From IMG/VR virus record IMGVR_UViG_3300017783_000120, positions 1-31,199 of that record: DNA of 31,199 nucleotides; one strand, written 5' to 3'. Origin of the DNA: a virus. The notes beneath the pieces are model-generated. The model made no database searches, was not told the origin of the DNA, and saw nothing but the letters and a program-made list of their open reading frames with translations. Below are positions 22,301 to 31,188 of this stretch, one piece after another (positions within the stretch are counted from its first letter, which is position 1; every line of letters begins with the position of its first letter). Made by a program: the position numbers and the translations under genes.

Positions 22301-25300
22301 TTAACTTCAGATAGGGCAGTAGGGGAGGGAGATGCGCCTAGTATTTTGCGAACAATCCGTTTTACTGCACCTGTAAATTTCTCCCAACCCGTTAGTCTAC
22401 CCCCATCTACCTTTATAAGAGCTAACGCACTTTGAAACTCTGGATTACTAAATGCTTCAGCAACAAACTCATCTAGGTTTGCCGTACCATACACTTCACC
22501 TAATTGCTCTCGCACGTTGTCAAATATTGTTTGTAGTTGCTTAGTCTCAGGCAGTGATGGGTTAGCTATCGATGCCGAGGTAGCTGCGTGGGTCATCTCA
22601 TGCAGTATAGTATGCACGTTCATCCCGTTGGTAGCATCGATAAAGATCGTATTTGTTTCAGGCTCAAACATCCCTGCACTGTTGCGCCCTGTTGTCTGTG
22701 ATAGATTATCAACCACTCGCACTTGCGTATCGCCTACAACAGCCCCTAGTTTAGCTGCAATCTCACGAATACTGTCTATTTGATTGGTTGTGGCTATGGC
22801 GTCTAACGCTCCACGTAAGTTGCCATTCATAAGTGCACTGCGTACACTGGGTAGTAGTGCAATATCTAGCCCATGCACTGCATCTGCATCTAGGTACAGA
22901 CCTAGCTGATAAGAGTAATTATAACCATCACGATACTCTTGTATCTGTGCAGGGGTCATCGTATCTATCTCAGCTTGTGTAAAATTTAATCCTTGTGGGT
23001 CACGTAAATAGTTTTTAAACGCACCTTCCAGATCAGGAATGATTTGTCTCTGCTCTGGCATTGCTTCGATTTGAGCAGGTATGCTTGCTACAAGCTTGTT
23101 TTGTTTTACAATCTCATCTACTTGCCGTTTATATGCTTTATCCTGAGCATCACGAATGTTCTTTGCTTCTTTCTTAGCTGCGCGACCCGCTTCGATTTCT
23201 TTGTCAGAAGGATTAAACTTAGATGTATCTTTACGTGCTCGTTGTGCGGCGAGGGCTATACGACTACTAGCTTCTTCTGACAAGTTAAGCTGCACCCACT
23301 TACGTGCGGCAAGAGCTTTGCTCTTTGTCATCCCTCTGTAAAAGTCAAACTCATCTGCATTATAGTTCTTTCTAACGTATTGAGTAGGACCAACGACTTC
23401 CATACCGCCTATTTCTTCTAGAGCATCTATAGGACGGCGAAACCTATCAAAAAATATTTTGGCGGCTTTAGCTTCTTCTGTTAGTTGATTTTTCTGAATA
23501 GAAAACAGGTTTAAAATAGCTTGTTTATCATCTGCGTTGGTAGGGTCAGATTCTTGACTCTCTAATTGCTGTTCTTCGTAGTATTGACGTGCAACGGCAG
23601 TAGCTCGACCTTCTTTATTATTAGCGGGTTCTAAAACAAAACGATCATTTAGAGCTTGCTGCGCTGCAACATTTAATTCTTGCTGCGCTTGCACATCCAC
23701 TTCAGGTGCAGCTTCTTGCGTTGTTTCTGTCCTAGGTACAGGCGGAATACCTTCAGGGATTACTTGTTCTGCGACTCCTGTTGTTTGTCCTAGTGGTACG
23801 GCTGCGCGTCTTAATGTATCTGGCTGTTCTCTTGTTGCCACAGCAGGTAACTCAGGATCTGGCACACTTGTTCCCACTCTTCTTTCGTCAGGTGGTGCAA
23901 GTTCGGTGGTATCCTGATCTCTACTTCTTGCCCGTCCCGTTCCTGCCACGCCAGATCCACTATCTTGAACGCCTGTTCCAGTTCTTCCTGTAGTAGTGCT
24001 ATCTCCTCCTGCATCTTCGACCTCCAATCCGTCTAAGAAGCCTTGTACCCCTTCTCTAGCTTCTGGTATGGAACTTATATTTGCATAGTTTCTAAGTTCG
24101 TCAAGAACTCCCTCATCAGATACTTTTTTACCAACCAGACTCTTTGCAGTACCCTCACGTCTAATTAACGCCTGTTTCGGTACGTTTAGACTAGCTAGAA
24201 AGTCGTCATCGATTGTTTGCTCTTCTGCGAACAACTCACCTTGTACTGGTTCTTTACCCACTTCAATCTGTTGACCAGTCTGCTCGCTCTTAATTGATGC
24301 GGCACGATCTCCTTCTGACTTATCTTTTAAATACTTATCTGCTGCTGCCGCTGCTTTCGCATCAGCCTTTTCTTTTTTTCGTGCTTGCTCGTTAACACCG
24401 TTTTGTGCTTCTTTACCTAGTGCATCTGCGGATACCGTGTCACCTGTTGTAGCTCCTGCTACAGCCGAATCCTCTGCGATCTCTTCTTTTGTTTTTTCCG
24501 CTTTACTCTTTTCTGGTTTGGGGTCAGCTTTGTTTCTAGCTTCTTTTTCTTGTGCTGCGGTAATTTCTGACTCTGCAAATAGCTCGCCTTGTGTTTGGCC
24601 CTTTTGTAACTGAGGAGTTGTTTGTGTGTCTTGTGTAACGTCGTCGCCCTGGCCACGGATCGTACCGTCTGTTTCGGTGTCTGGAGCACGTTCGCCTATA
24701 GCGCCAAATGTGGCTCGTGTACCACCACCGATAAGACCGCCTGCAATAGCTGCTTCACGATATTCTGCGATTGCATCATCACTATCTATAGGAAGCCCCG
24801 CCTGCGCTCGCTCCATCATCTGTTGACCGACTTCGGTTAAACCTTCAGTTGTAGCACCACTGCCTACACGTGAGGCTGTACGGGTAAAGATAGATTTCCC
24901 CAGGGAACGAAACGCGCCACCCAACAAGACCTTGTCAGCAATACCTTCAAGAGTCGCTTGACCAAATGTGGCTGCTAATGCAGATCCTACATCAACAGAT
25001 GCTTTCTTGCCTGCTGCTACCTCATCTTCCTGACGCTGAATGTTGTTACCAAACAAGATCGGTGCTGTGGCTGTACCTGCGGCTACCGCCCCACCAACAA
25101 AACCAGACAATCCGACAAGAGGGGCTGCGGCGGCTGCACCTAGACCGATACCAAGCTGCGGTATTTGCTCACCAACAACTTCTCCTGCATACTGCAACGC
25201 AGAACCTACACTATCTACGTCTGTTGACTGTAGCCTCTCAGGCTGCTCAAGGATTAACTCACCTAGCTCTTGTTGAGCGCGTTCTTCTAAACCCTCGCCA

Positions 25301-25593
25301 TAGTCTTCAAGAAATCCTAGCCCAGTCTTCTCACCAATAGTGCCTAGTGTCTCTCCGATAGCACCTTTTACTTGTTTCTTACCACGAGCAAAACCACGAC
25401 CTATAGCCGTGCCATCATCAAATTCTTCAGGGGGTTCGCCAAAAGCATCTTCGTAAGCATCGGCAATCTCTAGTCTATCACGCTCTAAAATTTGCGCCAT
25501 CTTGGCAAATTCATTGTCTGAAGGCACTTCTCCTGCGATAGTAAAATTATAGCCTTGTCCTGTTCGAGGATCGATATATTGATAACTACCCAT
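19369..25593 (-). CDS. Giant internal-virion/polyvalent protein with HExxH metallopeptidase motif
   Basis: A 2074-residue protein, the largest in the window. The N-terminus is followed by a Gly/Ala hydrophobic segment (about residues 145-190) and a long low-complexity Gln/Glu/Lys-rich region (about 300-690). HEMTH at about 998-1002, with DEFVAEAF some 50 residues later, is a zinc-metallopeptidase signature. Towards the C-terminus, FLFKRFAISKYYMM (about 1735-1750) recalls the PLxRFG-type region of large polyvalent phage proteins, and a hydrophobic Gly-rich helix follows. The family travels with the virion and enters the host with the DNA; here it probably combines ejection with proteolysis. 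ATG at 25593 is preferred to TTG at 25599 for spacing from AGGA. Confidence 0.8.
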   Translation of the reverse strand: MGSYQYIDPRTGQGYNFTIAGEVPSDNEFAKMAQILERDRLEIADAYEDAFGEPPEEFDDGTAIGRGFARGKKQVKGAIGETLGTIGEKTGLGFLEDYGEGLEERAQQELGELILEQPERLQSTDVDSVGSALQYAGEVVGEQIPQLGIGLGAAAAAPLVGLSGFVGGAVAAGTATAPILFGNNIQRQEDEVAAGKKASVDVGSALAATFGQATLEGIADKVLLGGAFRSLGKSIFTRTASRVGSGATTEGLTEVGQQMMERAQAGLPIDSDDAIAEYREAAIAGGLIGGGTRATFGAIGERAPDTETDGTIRGQGDDVTQDTQTTPQLQKGQTQGELFAESEITAAQEKEARNKADPKPEKSKAEKTKEEIAEDSAVAGATTGDTVSADALGKEAQNGVNEQARKKEKADAKAAAAADKYLKDKSEGDRAASIKSEQTGQQIEVGKEPVQGELFAEEQTIDDDFLASLNVPKQALIRREGTAKSLVGKKVSDEGVLDELRNYANISSIPEAREGVQGFLDGLEVEDAGGDSTTTGRTGTGVQDSGSGVAGTGRARSRDQDTTELAPPDERRVGTSVPDPELPAVATREQPDTLRRAAVPLGQTTGVAEQVIPEGIPPVPRTETTQEAAPEVDVQAQQELNVAAQQALNDRFVLEPANNKEGRATAVARQYYEEQQLESQESDPTNADDKQAILNLFSIQKNQLTEEAKAAKIFFDRFRRPIDALEEIGGMEVVGPTQYVRKNYNADEFDFYRGMTKSKALAARKWVQLNLSEEASSRIALAAQRARKDTSKFNPSDKEIEAGRAAKKEAKNIRDAQDKAYKRQVDEIVKQNKLVASIPAQIEAMPEQRQIIPDLEGAFKNYLRDPQGLNFTQAEIDTMTPAQIQEYRDGYNYSYQLGLYLDADAVHGLDIALLPSVRSALMNGNLRGALDAIATTNQIDSIREIAAKLGAVVGDTQVRVVDNLSQTTGRNSAGMFEPETNTIFIDATNGMNVHTILHEMTHAATSASIANPSLPETKQLQTIFDNVREQLGEVYGTANLDEFVAEAFSNPEFQSALALIKVDGGRLTGWEKFTGAVKRIVRKILGASPSPTALSEVNRIIDGMLSPSPATRAAAPMLMLAGSKTGAKNLARGAASVVPEGIRTSVADSADVIFNEGASRTLRSWYLNTLPVNILTDKAKKFIPFARELNTIINTMSGSLRKKSEMLDSILFNLHKWQRKNKDKAQILNNLIPRSTYLQVDPSRTDVEYMKGIRNDKERSAEYDQLRAEYNKLGSEGQAFYRQMRNYFQDTYKEIMEALDIRLKATIPNLEQRKSAMAKIQEMMQKQSGTITPYFPLMRKGAYRLTYQAADPSTGRPERFVEYYATERKATQALQAAENAGAKETSITSASKRFEYENNPSPGFVGELFDTLNGANVSKEAMSEVIDLVLDAMPERSFLQGFRKRGNVRGFIGDTTPTGMGGTEFDAYTMMKEKGRDLNRQLVQMKASAELVGFKNKLTSGKYDQDPRTSMMAGKLSQIATFAQSPDINRASQIVNSLGFGYTMGLNFSSAAITFFDVAMSAMPVLAGKHGAGATSRTFGTASKLFMGAPKTRTVMVTGPDGQPVQQEVNMGAFGKSIANYELGQLPPILQQNGGDILIQMGTDQGQFNQSMTQENLEMGRGAPLETFNKFSSFMFHHSERFNRETTLVSAYLLEVQKLRRQKGDLTEADYREAAQEAIDATEFTLGATASAGRPIVAQSGIGNVLFLFKRFAISKYYMMAKLAKESAGTTNIDKIMTDMNVSREEAQAIANDRKVARAAGRNFLISTGIFAGLGGMPLMGAIGVLYNMFADDDEDDFEAATRKFVGEGIYGGLANEMLGIDLANRISMNSLLYRAPIIDKDQSNLWTLIEQLGGPVIGVGLSIERGIGDVYEGEWYRGVESMVPAAVRNGMKSFRFATEGATTRRGDAITEDINPYNVAMQLAGFAPQSYIQRLEINKNERRKQTSLDSKRTKLLRRRNMAMREGDLEEVQRVDELIAEFNASIPEAFIKDELITAETKSRSLKSFLRLSKNMRGGVSFTDGMLESLEEYDLD

Positions 25594-25604
25594 ACTCAAA
25601 CGTC

Positions 25605-27434
25605 CTATGTCGTTAGATCAAAGTCTTTAATTCCGCCTGTAGTACCTGCTGTATTAGACGCTATATTTGCTCCTATCTGACCACTATACATCCTAGTAAA
25701 TTCATCTCTTAGGGCTATCGCTTCTTTTAAATCGCGCATAGCAGCAACCTGATCTGCTTGAGTGGTTGCATTTGCTAGGACATCTCTTGCCTCATTCACT
25801 CTAGCCTGCGCGGCTGTCAACGCTGATGCGGTAATTGCAGGGTCTTTCTTTCGGAGCATCGCTGCCGCCAATGTTGTTTGATTTCTAGCATCAGCGATGC
25901 CTAGTTGTGTTTGCAATTTAAGCATATCTGTCTCAAATGCGTCTTGGCCCTTCTGTGCTGCTTGCAATGCTTTTAGTCCTGCTTGACCACCTTTAGCAAC
26001 ACCCTGACCAAAAGTTGCAGCAGGCCCCATCATAGCAAACCCTGCTTCTGCTAGTGCCAACCATTTATTTTGTTCTGATCTTTTCTTTCGATCTGCTAAT
26101 AAATTAGCAATTTGTGATTCTACAGAACCAAAACCTGAGTCTATTTTATCTATGTCGTCATCTACACCATCTGTTTCATCTGTAGCTATGGGCGGCATTA
26201 CAGAACTAGGATCTACAGGCATTTCTGGTATAAATTGTTTTGTTTCTTTTGGAGAAGTATCCACTAATCCTTCATACCCTCCAGTAATGTTTGGAGGAAT
26301 ATTTTGATCGGATGTAAATAGCTGATCCGCACCTGAATCTGTTGCAAGAGTCGTTTTTATTTGTTCTGCTCTTCGCAAGAACCTTTCCATTTCATTACGA
26401 CTATCTTCAGGAACATATGGGTTTTTAAGCGCATTTTGCACGTCCATTATATCTTTATTAATTGGATTAATAGCTTCCTCATAATCTGATAGGTTAGCTA
26501 TTTTTTCAGCTTCTCTTATTATACTGTCGGGATACAATCCAGTATCTTCTATTTCTTTTAAAGCGTCTGTGCCCTGCACAGCAGCGGCATCTACAATACT
26601 TTGTCCTGTCTTGCCTGGAGTTTTGTAACTTGGATCAAGTCTTGGATTGCCAAGTGGACCCATAATATAAGGTTGTTCTAACTCAATACCCTGATTTTCT
26701 GCTGTCGCTGAAATATTCCCTCCAGTTTGAGTAACTGCAATTCTTTCTTGTAACTTTTGAAGTTGATCCGCAGCCGTTGCTACTTCTGGAGGTGAAGAAT
26801 CAGGATCGTTTATAACGCCAAGAAGCCTGTCAATCTCTTCTTGTGTGGGATCTCTTTCCATACGTTTAGCACGTTCAGCATCATCTGCTTGCTGCATGCT
26901 TTGTAACAATGCATCTGTATCGTTTCCAAAAGAACCTGAAGCAGTAGGGAAAGGTAAAAAAGTAGGAGACCGAGAATCACGATCTCTCATAGAATCTTGC
27001 GCTAAAAAGTCATCTAGGTCTGGGCTTACACGACTGCCAATAGCGGTATCAATAGAACGATCTGGCTTTTCTGCCCCCAAAACACTTCTCAAATAATCTA
27101 GAAAACCACCTTCTGCCATGGGCTGTGCTGCACGTGTCGGCTGCATCGGCATGGCTTGAGCTAATCCTGTGTCCTGCGCCACGTTTGTCTTCGGAGCCAT
27201 AGCACCTGCCATTGCCATTAGACCTTCTTGTGGCACTCCTGCACCTGTAATCATCTCTTCTGCTACAGTCGGCATGTCGGCTGCTTCTCGACGTTTGAAA
27301 TCATCACGCATACGCTTACGTCTTTGTAACTCACCTAAGACTAAAAACTGTGGTGCAGACCCTGATCGAAAAGCCTCCATTAATCCATTGTCTGATACGT
27401 CTTTTAGGTCTTCTTGAAGATCAATTATACTCAT
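25605..27434 (-). CDS. Probable internal virion or ejection protein (609 aa)
   Basis: An acidic, Gln/Ala/Asp-rich protein. The N-terminal segment (GLMEAFRSGSAPQFLVLGELQRRKRMRDDF) resembles the start of ejection-associated proteins found in marine podoviruses. The middle is low-complexity, and the C-terminal third is a predicted long helix containing a Gly-rich hydrophobic part (WLALAEAGFAMMGPAATFGQG). No enzymatic motif is visible. It begins in ATGA overlap with the gene upstream and is followed after 11 bases by the giant protein, so the two are likely co-assembled in the virion. Confidence 0.7.
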   Translation of the reverse strand: MSIIDLQEDLKDVSDNGLMEAFRSGSAPQFLVLGELQRRKRMRDDFKRREAADMPTVAEEMITGAGVPQEGLMAMAGAMAPKTNVAQDTGLAQAMPMQPTRAAQPMAEGGFLDYLRSVLGAEKPDRSIDTAIGSRVSPDLDDFLAQDSMRDRDSRSPTFLPFPTASGSFGNDTDALLQSMQQADDAERAKRMERDPTQEEIDRLLGVINDPDSSPPEVATAADQLQKLQERIAVTQTGGNISATAENQGIELEQPYIMGPLGNPRLDPSYKTPGKTGQSIVDAAAVQGTDALKEIEDTGLYPDSIIREAEKIANLSDYEEAINPINKDIMDVQNALKNPYVPEDSRNEMERFLRRAEQIKTTLATDSGADQLFTSDQNIPPNITGGYEGLVDTSPKETKQFIPEMPVDPSSVMPPIATDETDGVDDDIDKIDSGFGSVESQIANLLADRKKRSEQNKWLALAEAGFAMMGPAATFGQGVAKGGQAGLKALQAAQKGQDAFETDMLKLQTQLGIADARNQTTLAAAMLRKKDPAITASALTAAQARVNEARDVLANATTQADQVAAMRDLKEAIALRDEFTRMYSGQIGANIASNTAGTTGGIKDFDLTT

Positions 27435-28474
27435 CCTGTCAGCCCCCTATAAAGACCCAACGCCGAAATACCTGCACCGAGAGCCGATGACAGTGGGTTG
27501 TATGCCTGCATACGTTGTACATCTACGTTTGGCGTCACGGGCATACCTCTCAGAAGTCCTGCTATGCGCTCATACTGCTGTGCAGGGAACTCTCTCTGAC
27601 GTACAAAGTCTTCGTAAGACAGGTCGAGACGAGCCTGATCTTCTGCACGTATGTCACGACCAATAGTGTCAAGTAGCTGTGCACCTTGTATATCAGCAGC
27701 GCGTTGACGTTCTCCTAGACTGGCTAGACCTGCACCCATATTAGCAAACTGTTGCCCCATGCCGCCTAGCTGACTTGCTGCGCCTAATGCTGCTTGCTCG
27801 CCTGCAAGTCTTTGACCTATGCCAAACTGTCGATCTGCACGATCAGCCTCGAACTGACGAGATGCTTGTTCAAACGCCTGTTGCTGACCCATAGCTTGTA
27901 TATCACCAAGCTGTCTCTGTAACCCTTCTTGTGCCAAGGCATCAACAACGCCTCTACGTGAACCACCAAATGCACCTGCGCTTACAGCATCTGCATCTCT
28001 TCCTGCTTGAGATCTGTCAAAATCTGTTCTTGCTTGTCGCTTCTGGACGTCCACAACGTTCTGCATATATGGAGACATATACTGCTGTACTGCACCACCT
28101 GTAAAAGTTGTAGGATCGTATTGCCCTGCACCTCTAAGCCTACCCACTGCTTGATCTGTATACCCAATACCACGACCAGTAGCAGACATACCTAGTCTAC
28201 CTGCTTGCTGTGCTTCTGGCATACCTGCGATACCTTGTTGAGCAATACCTCGTGTCATGGCACGAGATGCACCTATATCGCCGTACATATTGGACGAGCT
28301 TAATCTTTCCCCAGGATATGGTTGGTAGGTAGATTGTCCTGTATAGGGGTTAAACGGTAGAAGGGCATCTTCAGCACCCTGCAAGACCCGACGAAAGTAC
28401 GGATCAGCGTACTCAGGTAAACTCGTGGTACGTGTCGTAGTATCTGTAGGTATTTGCTGACTGCCTTTGCCCAT
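27431..28474 (-). CDS. Gln/Ala-rich virion protein (347 aa)
   Basis: Contains an N-terminal Pro/Tyr-rich stretch (SLPEYADPYFRRVLQGAEDAL) and a long helical region rich in Gln, Arg, Ala and Gly (about residues 120-300), typical of internal core or tail-associated proteins of short-tailed phages. The C-terminus is hydrophobic (SSALGAGISALGLYRGL). Position between a GNAT-like small protein and a large ejection-type protein supports a structural role. The start is preceded by a GGAG 7 bases upstream. No specific family name can be assigned. Confidence 0.7.
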   Translation of the reverse strand: MGKGSQQIPTDTTTRTTSLPEYADPYFRRVLQGAEDALLPFNPYTGQSTYQPYPGERLSSSNMYGDIGASRAMTRGIAQQGIAGMPEAQQAGRLGMSATGRGIGYTDQAVGRLRGAGQYDPTTFTGGAVQQYMSPYMQNVVDVQKRQARTDFDRSQAGRDADAVSAGAFGGSRRGVVDALAQEGLQRQLGDIQAMGQQQAFEQASRQFEADRADRQFGIGQRLAGEQAALGAASQLGGMGQQFANMGAGLASLGERQRAADIQGAQLLDTIGRDIRAEDQARLDLSYEDFVRQREFPAQQYERIAGLLRGMPVTPNVDVQRMQAYNPLSSALGAGISALGLYRGLTG

Positions 28475-28475
28475 C

Positions 28476-28889
28476 TTATAACTCCATTCGGTAAGCTATG
28501 TACTCAGGATAGAATCCATATTTTTTCAACGCTCTACCCCAACCTTTTCTTCCATAGCCCTCTAGATGGCTACAGTCTAACTCATTTGCGTAACGCTTCA
28601 TAGTATCAATCAACTGATCTTCCCATTCTTTCATCTGCGTTCCGCCTACCCAGTCTAAGGCCAGTGCTTTACGTTGAGGATATATTATAAGTCTTGTAGT
28701 AAATGCAGCTACTATTTTGTCGTCGTCATCTAATACAACCCAAAGAACGTAAGTACCATCAAAAACACCATCTAGTATATCTATTACACTTGTTTTGTCT
28801 TTGACTGTCTTTACAGCCCTGTTTAATATCTCTTCAACATCCTTCCATACACGGCCCACTGCCTTTTCAGGCACTAAGCTAATTCTCAC
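28476..28889 (-). CDS. GNAT-like virion-associated protein (T7 gp13-like size and position)
   Basis: A 137-residue protein starting with GTG directly abutting the previous stop (TAAGTG). The pattern VLWVVLDDDDKIVAAFTTRLIIYPQRKALALDWVGG, then KRYANELDCSHLEGYGRKGWGRALKKYGFYPEYIAYRMEL, fits an acetyltransferase (GNAT) fold; the last part resembles the acetyl-CoA-binding end but a clear R-x-x-G-x-G/A loop is lacking. Size and location before internal virion genes match T7 gp13, which has a similar fold. Enzyme activity is doubtful; a structural or assembly role is likely. Confidence 0.65.
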   Translation of the reverse strand: MRISLVPEKAVGRVWKDVEEILNRAVKTVKDKTSVIDILDGVFDGTYVLWVVLDDDDKIVAAFTTRLIIYPQRKALALDWVGGTQMKEWEDQLIDTMKRYANELDCSHLEGYGRKGWGRALKKYGFYPEYIAYRMEL

Positions 28890-30047
28890 TTATCCCACCA
28901 TTTGTTCAAGTTTCTTCGGTGCATCCTCTTCAGCACGGTTAACAATATCAAGAAAGCCACCACCGTATGCTTTTTCTAGTGCATCAGTAGTTTTCTTTCT
29001 CAGCACAAACTCTCCATCAGACAACAGGACATCTTGTTCTCCTTCAAGTGTCGCAGGAACCATATCGTCAACCCCAGAACCATCTCCTGGGCCTTCGACC
29101 ATTCCCTGTTCGCCTGCTGCAAAGCGTTCTACAGTCTCATCAAACTCTCCAGACTGTACCTTATCGACAAGGTTGCGTAGTGCTTCCTCACCGTATTTCA
29201 TAACAAACATAGCCAAAGCCATTTCAGCTTCTTCTTCAACTATCATCTCTTTTATCGCTAAGATAGCATTCATAATGAGGTCTTTTTCATTTATGCCTGC
29301 CTCTTCCATCATTGCATCAGCGTCGGCTTCGGCTTCGCCACCTTCAGCTAGAGCCATTATGCCACCATCTGCATACGTGTATGGGTATTGTGGGGTACTT
29401 CCGTCAGGACGTGGCATACGTCTGTAGTTAAAATAATTTGCCTCTCCAAACCCACCTGCATATGGATTAGGGTTAAGCGTTCGTATCATCGGATTCGGCA
29501 AAGGAGGTCTTGTTTCCGTATCTCCACTGTCTGCTGCACGGTTCTCGTACCCCTGCTGCATCATCTGCATATCGGTCATAGTCTGACCTATCATCCCAGG
29601 CATAAAACCTTGCTGCGCCGCAGTAAACGCACCGCCTTTAGTAGATCCTGGGGTAGTGCCGAAAGGCATAGCTGCACTTGCTGTCTCTGTGCCAAGAAAT
29701 TTAGTGGCTAAATTAGACGGATCACCCGCTACAACAGAGGTCGCAGAAGGGCTTGGGGCGGTTATACTTTGTATAAACCCAGGTTTTGTTGCTGCTTCTG
29801 CGCCTTGTGCTGCGTTAATTGCGTTTGTGCTAGTCGAGCCAGACAGACCACCAAGTACTTTACCACCAAGAAATGACGCCATACCTGTTTGTATGCCTTT
29901 GCCTATGTCTCCTGTCTGCACAAACGATCCTAGCCCTGCACCGATCCCTGCTAATGCGGGTACTGACATTGCACCAAGAGTAGCGCCAAGTGCACCTGTA
30001 CCTGCTAGTGCGGGTAATCCTATGCTAAATAACAGTGGCAGAACCAT
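28890..30047 (-). CDS. Virion protein with Gly/Ala-rich N-terminus and LSDGEFV C-terminal domain
   Basis: A 385-residue protein. Residues 1-75 are Gly/Ala/Leu-rich and hydrophobic, possibly membrane-interacting during DNA ejection. The C-terminal part has a long acidic helix (about 235-290) and then VLLSDGEFVLRKKTTDALEKAYGGGFLDIV, a short domain I recognise from many marine phage structural proteins (LSDGEFV plus G-G motif), function unknown. The start follows GGAG. Its stop abuts the GTG of the next gene, so the virion genes 30047-19369 form one leftward operon. Confidence 0.7.
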   Translation of the reverse strand: MVLPLLFSIGLPALAGTGALGATLGAMSVPALAGIGAGLGSFVQTGDIGKGIQTGMASFLGGKVLGGLSGSTSTNAINAAQGAEAATKPGFIQSITAPSPSATSVVAGDPSNLATKFLGTETASAAMPFGTTPGSTKGGAFTAAQQGFMPGMIGQTMTDMQMMQQGYENRAADSGDTETRPPLPNPMIRTLNPNPYAGGFGEANYFNYRRMPRPDGSTPQYPYTYADGGIMALAEGGEAEADADAMMEEAGINEKDLIMNAILAIKEMIVEEEAEMALAMFVMKYGEEALRNLVDKVQSGEFDETVERFAAGEQGMVEGPGDGSGVDDMVPATLEGEQDVLLSDGEFVLRKKTTDALEKAYGGGFLDIVNRAEEDAPKKLEQMVG

Positions 30048-30099
30048 TTACATCTCCAAAACTTATACAAACTCTAACATCAAAAGTCTAAACTGGCAA

Positions 30100-30708
30100 T
30101 TATGTTAACCATCCATATATCTTCTTAGTCTCTTCTTTACGGTGTTTTAGTCCGTTATAACCACCGTTTACTCTTTTCGTGATGGTTTTTATCGTCTCAT
30201 CATTGACGCCTTCATCACATATGCCCCACAACTTGTTTCTGTGAAAGAACCATATGGCACTTTCTATAGGAAATTTAGAGGCAACGAGATCAGGATCTTC
30301 CATTACTTCAGGCAAATCCATATCCGCTGCAAACTGAGAATAGTTATTTTTGCCCGTACATTGTAAAAATCCACGACCTCTCCACAAGTAGCCCTGTCCA
30401 TCATTGCCCATTCTGTCACCGTATACACGGTCAGCCAATGCTTGTGGGTTACGGGCACAGCTTGCAGCATCGCTCTCTGTTCTAAAGTATTTACCAAATA
30501 CCGCTAGTATAGACTCTTTACTGTAGTTTAAGTTTTCTTCTACATACCTAAACGTACCACTCTCGTGCACAAGTTGCCCAAGAAAATGCGCTCCACGCTC
30601 TGGATTCAGAGCATAGTGATGGCAAATCTTTGTTGCAGTGTTAGGGCCAAATGCACCGTCAGGTGTAGCCCCTACTTTTTCTTGTAGTGTTTTTAGTGCT
30701 TCACTCAT
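30100..30708 (-). CDS. GH19 endolysin
   Basis: A 202-residue glycoside hydrolase family 19 lysozyme that degrades host peptidoglycan at the end of infection. The N-terminal 30 residues (LQEKVGATPDGAFGPNTATKI) form a short peptidoglycan-binding repeat. The catalytic domain shows HES at 48-50 with Glu49 as probable acid, a second Glu in YVEENLNYS, and the conserved GRGFLQCTGKNNY (about 111-123) where many relatives read GRGL-x-QLTG. No signal peptide is present, so release depends on the holin encoded two genes upstream. It overlaps the upstream small gene by 8 bases. Confidence 0.9.
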   Translation of the reverse strand: MSEALKTLQEKVGATPDGAFGPNTATKICHHYALNPERGAHFLGQLVHESGTFRYVEENLNYSKESILAVFGKYFRTESDAASCARNPQALADRVYGDRMGNDGQGYLWRGRGFLQCTGKNNYSQFAADMDLPEVMEDPDLVASKFPIESAIWFFHRNKLWGICDEGVNDETIKTITKRVNGGYNGLKHRKEETKKIYGWLT

Positions 30709-30970
30709 TTACAACCTCTTTTGATCCACAGACACGTTCGTAGACCATGTCAGAGGTGTAACTCTCCGCCCACTTGTTTTCTGTAAAGGTACAGAAGTGC
30801 CACAAATCATTTACGTCTGCGTTAAGTAGCTCAATAATATCTTGTTGTGCAGATACTGTTCCCTCAAGATGCTCAATGTCATGAACCATTCCAGAGATAT
30901 ACCAGACCAACGCCACTAACTGCACAGCCATGGCAAAGACAAGAGCAACAGGTATTTTTAAATCTGTCAT
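30701..30970 (-). CDS. Single-pass membrane protein of lysis cassette
   Basis: An 89-residue protein with one N-terminal transmembrane helix (about residues 7-27, VALVFAMAVQLVALVWYISG) followed by a helical soluble segment (DIEHLEGTVSAQQDIIELLNADVNDLW) and two Cys. Topology and position between holin and endolysin fit an inner-membrane spanin or lysis accessory protein, but the coiled-coil part is short and no outer-membrane partner gene is visible. The start overlaps the previous stop (TAATG). Confidence 0.65.
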   Translation of the reverse strand: MTDLKIPVALVFAMAVQLVALVWYISGMVHDIEHLEGTVSAQQDIIELLNADVNDLWHFCTFTENKWAESYTSDMVYERVCGSKEVVNE

Positions 30971-31188
30971 TATCTCCTCTTAAAGAAAGCTGTTGCCCCA
31001 CGTATTCCAAATGACGCTGATATGGCGATACCTAAACTGTAAAAATACCAGTCTGGGGCTTTGGAGAGTTGTTCAAAACCACGATCAACCCAACCCTCTG
31101 CACCTGGAATCCAACATAAAATCAATGGGATAGACAAAATAATTACAAACCATTCGTCCTTCCAACTCGATTTAGAACCCTCTGCCAT
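30970..31188 (-). CDS. Holin, likely GTA-type 3TM family
   Basis: A 72-residue protein with a charged start, a hydrophobic helix (WFVIILSIPLILCWIPG, about residues 13-29) and a second helix (YFYSLGIAISASFGIRGATAF). The pattern KDEW, then IPLIL, then DWYFYSLGIAISASFGIRG resembles the alphaproteobacterial gene-transfer-agent/phage holin family (GTA holin 3TM). Holins form inner-membrane pores that release the endolysin encoded downstream. The start at 31188 is supported by GGGAG 6 bases upstream, at the window's edge. The match to this family hints at an alphaproteobacterial host. Confidence 0.75.
   Translation of the reverse strand: MAEGSKSSWKDEWFVIILSIPLILCWIPGAEGWVDRGFEQLSKAPDWYFYSLGIAISASFGIRGATAFFKRR

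Noticed and set aside
23811-24014. Plausible-looking 67-residue helical frame inside the giant protein gene
   Set aside because: It is in another frame of a Gln/Glu-rich low-complexity region and has no supporting start context.
30048-30099. Leftward promoter before the 385-residue virion gene
   Set aside because: A TATAAG can be found but only a poor -35 box at 18 bases; the evidence is too weak to list.
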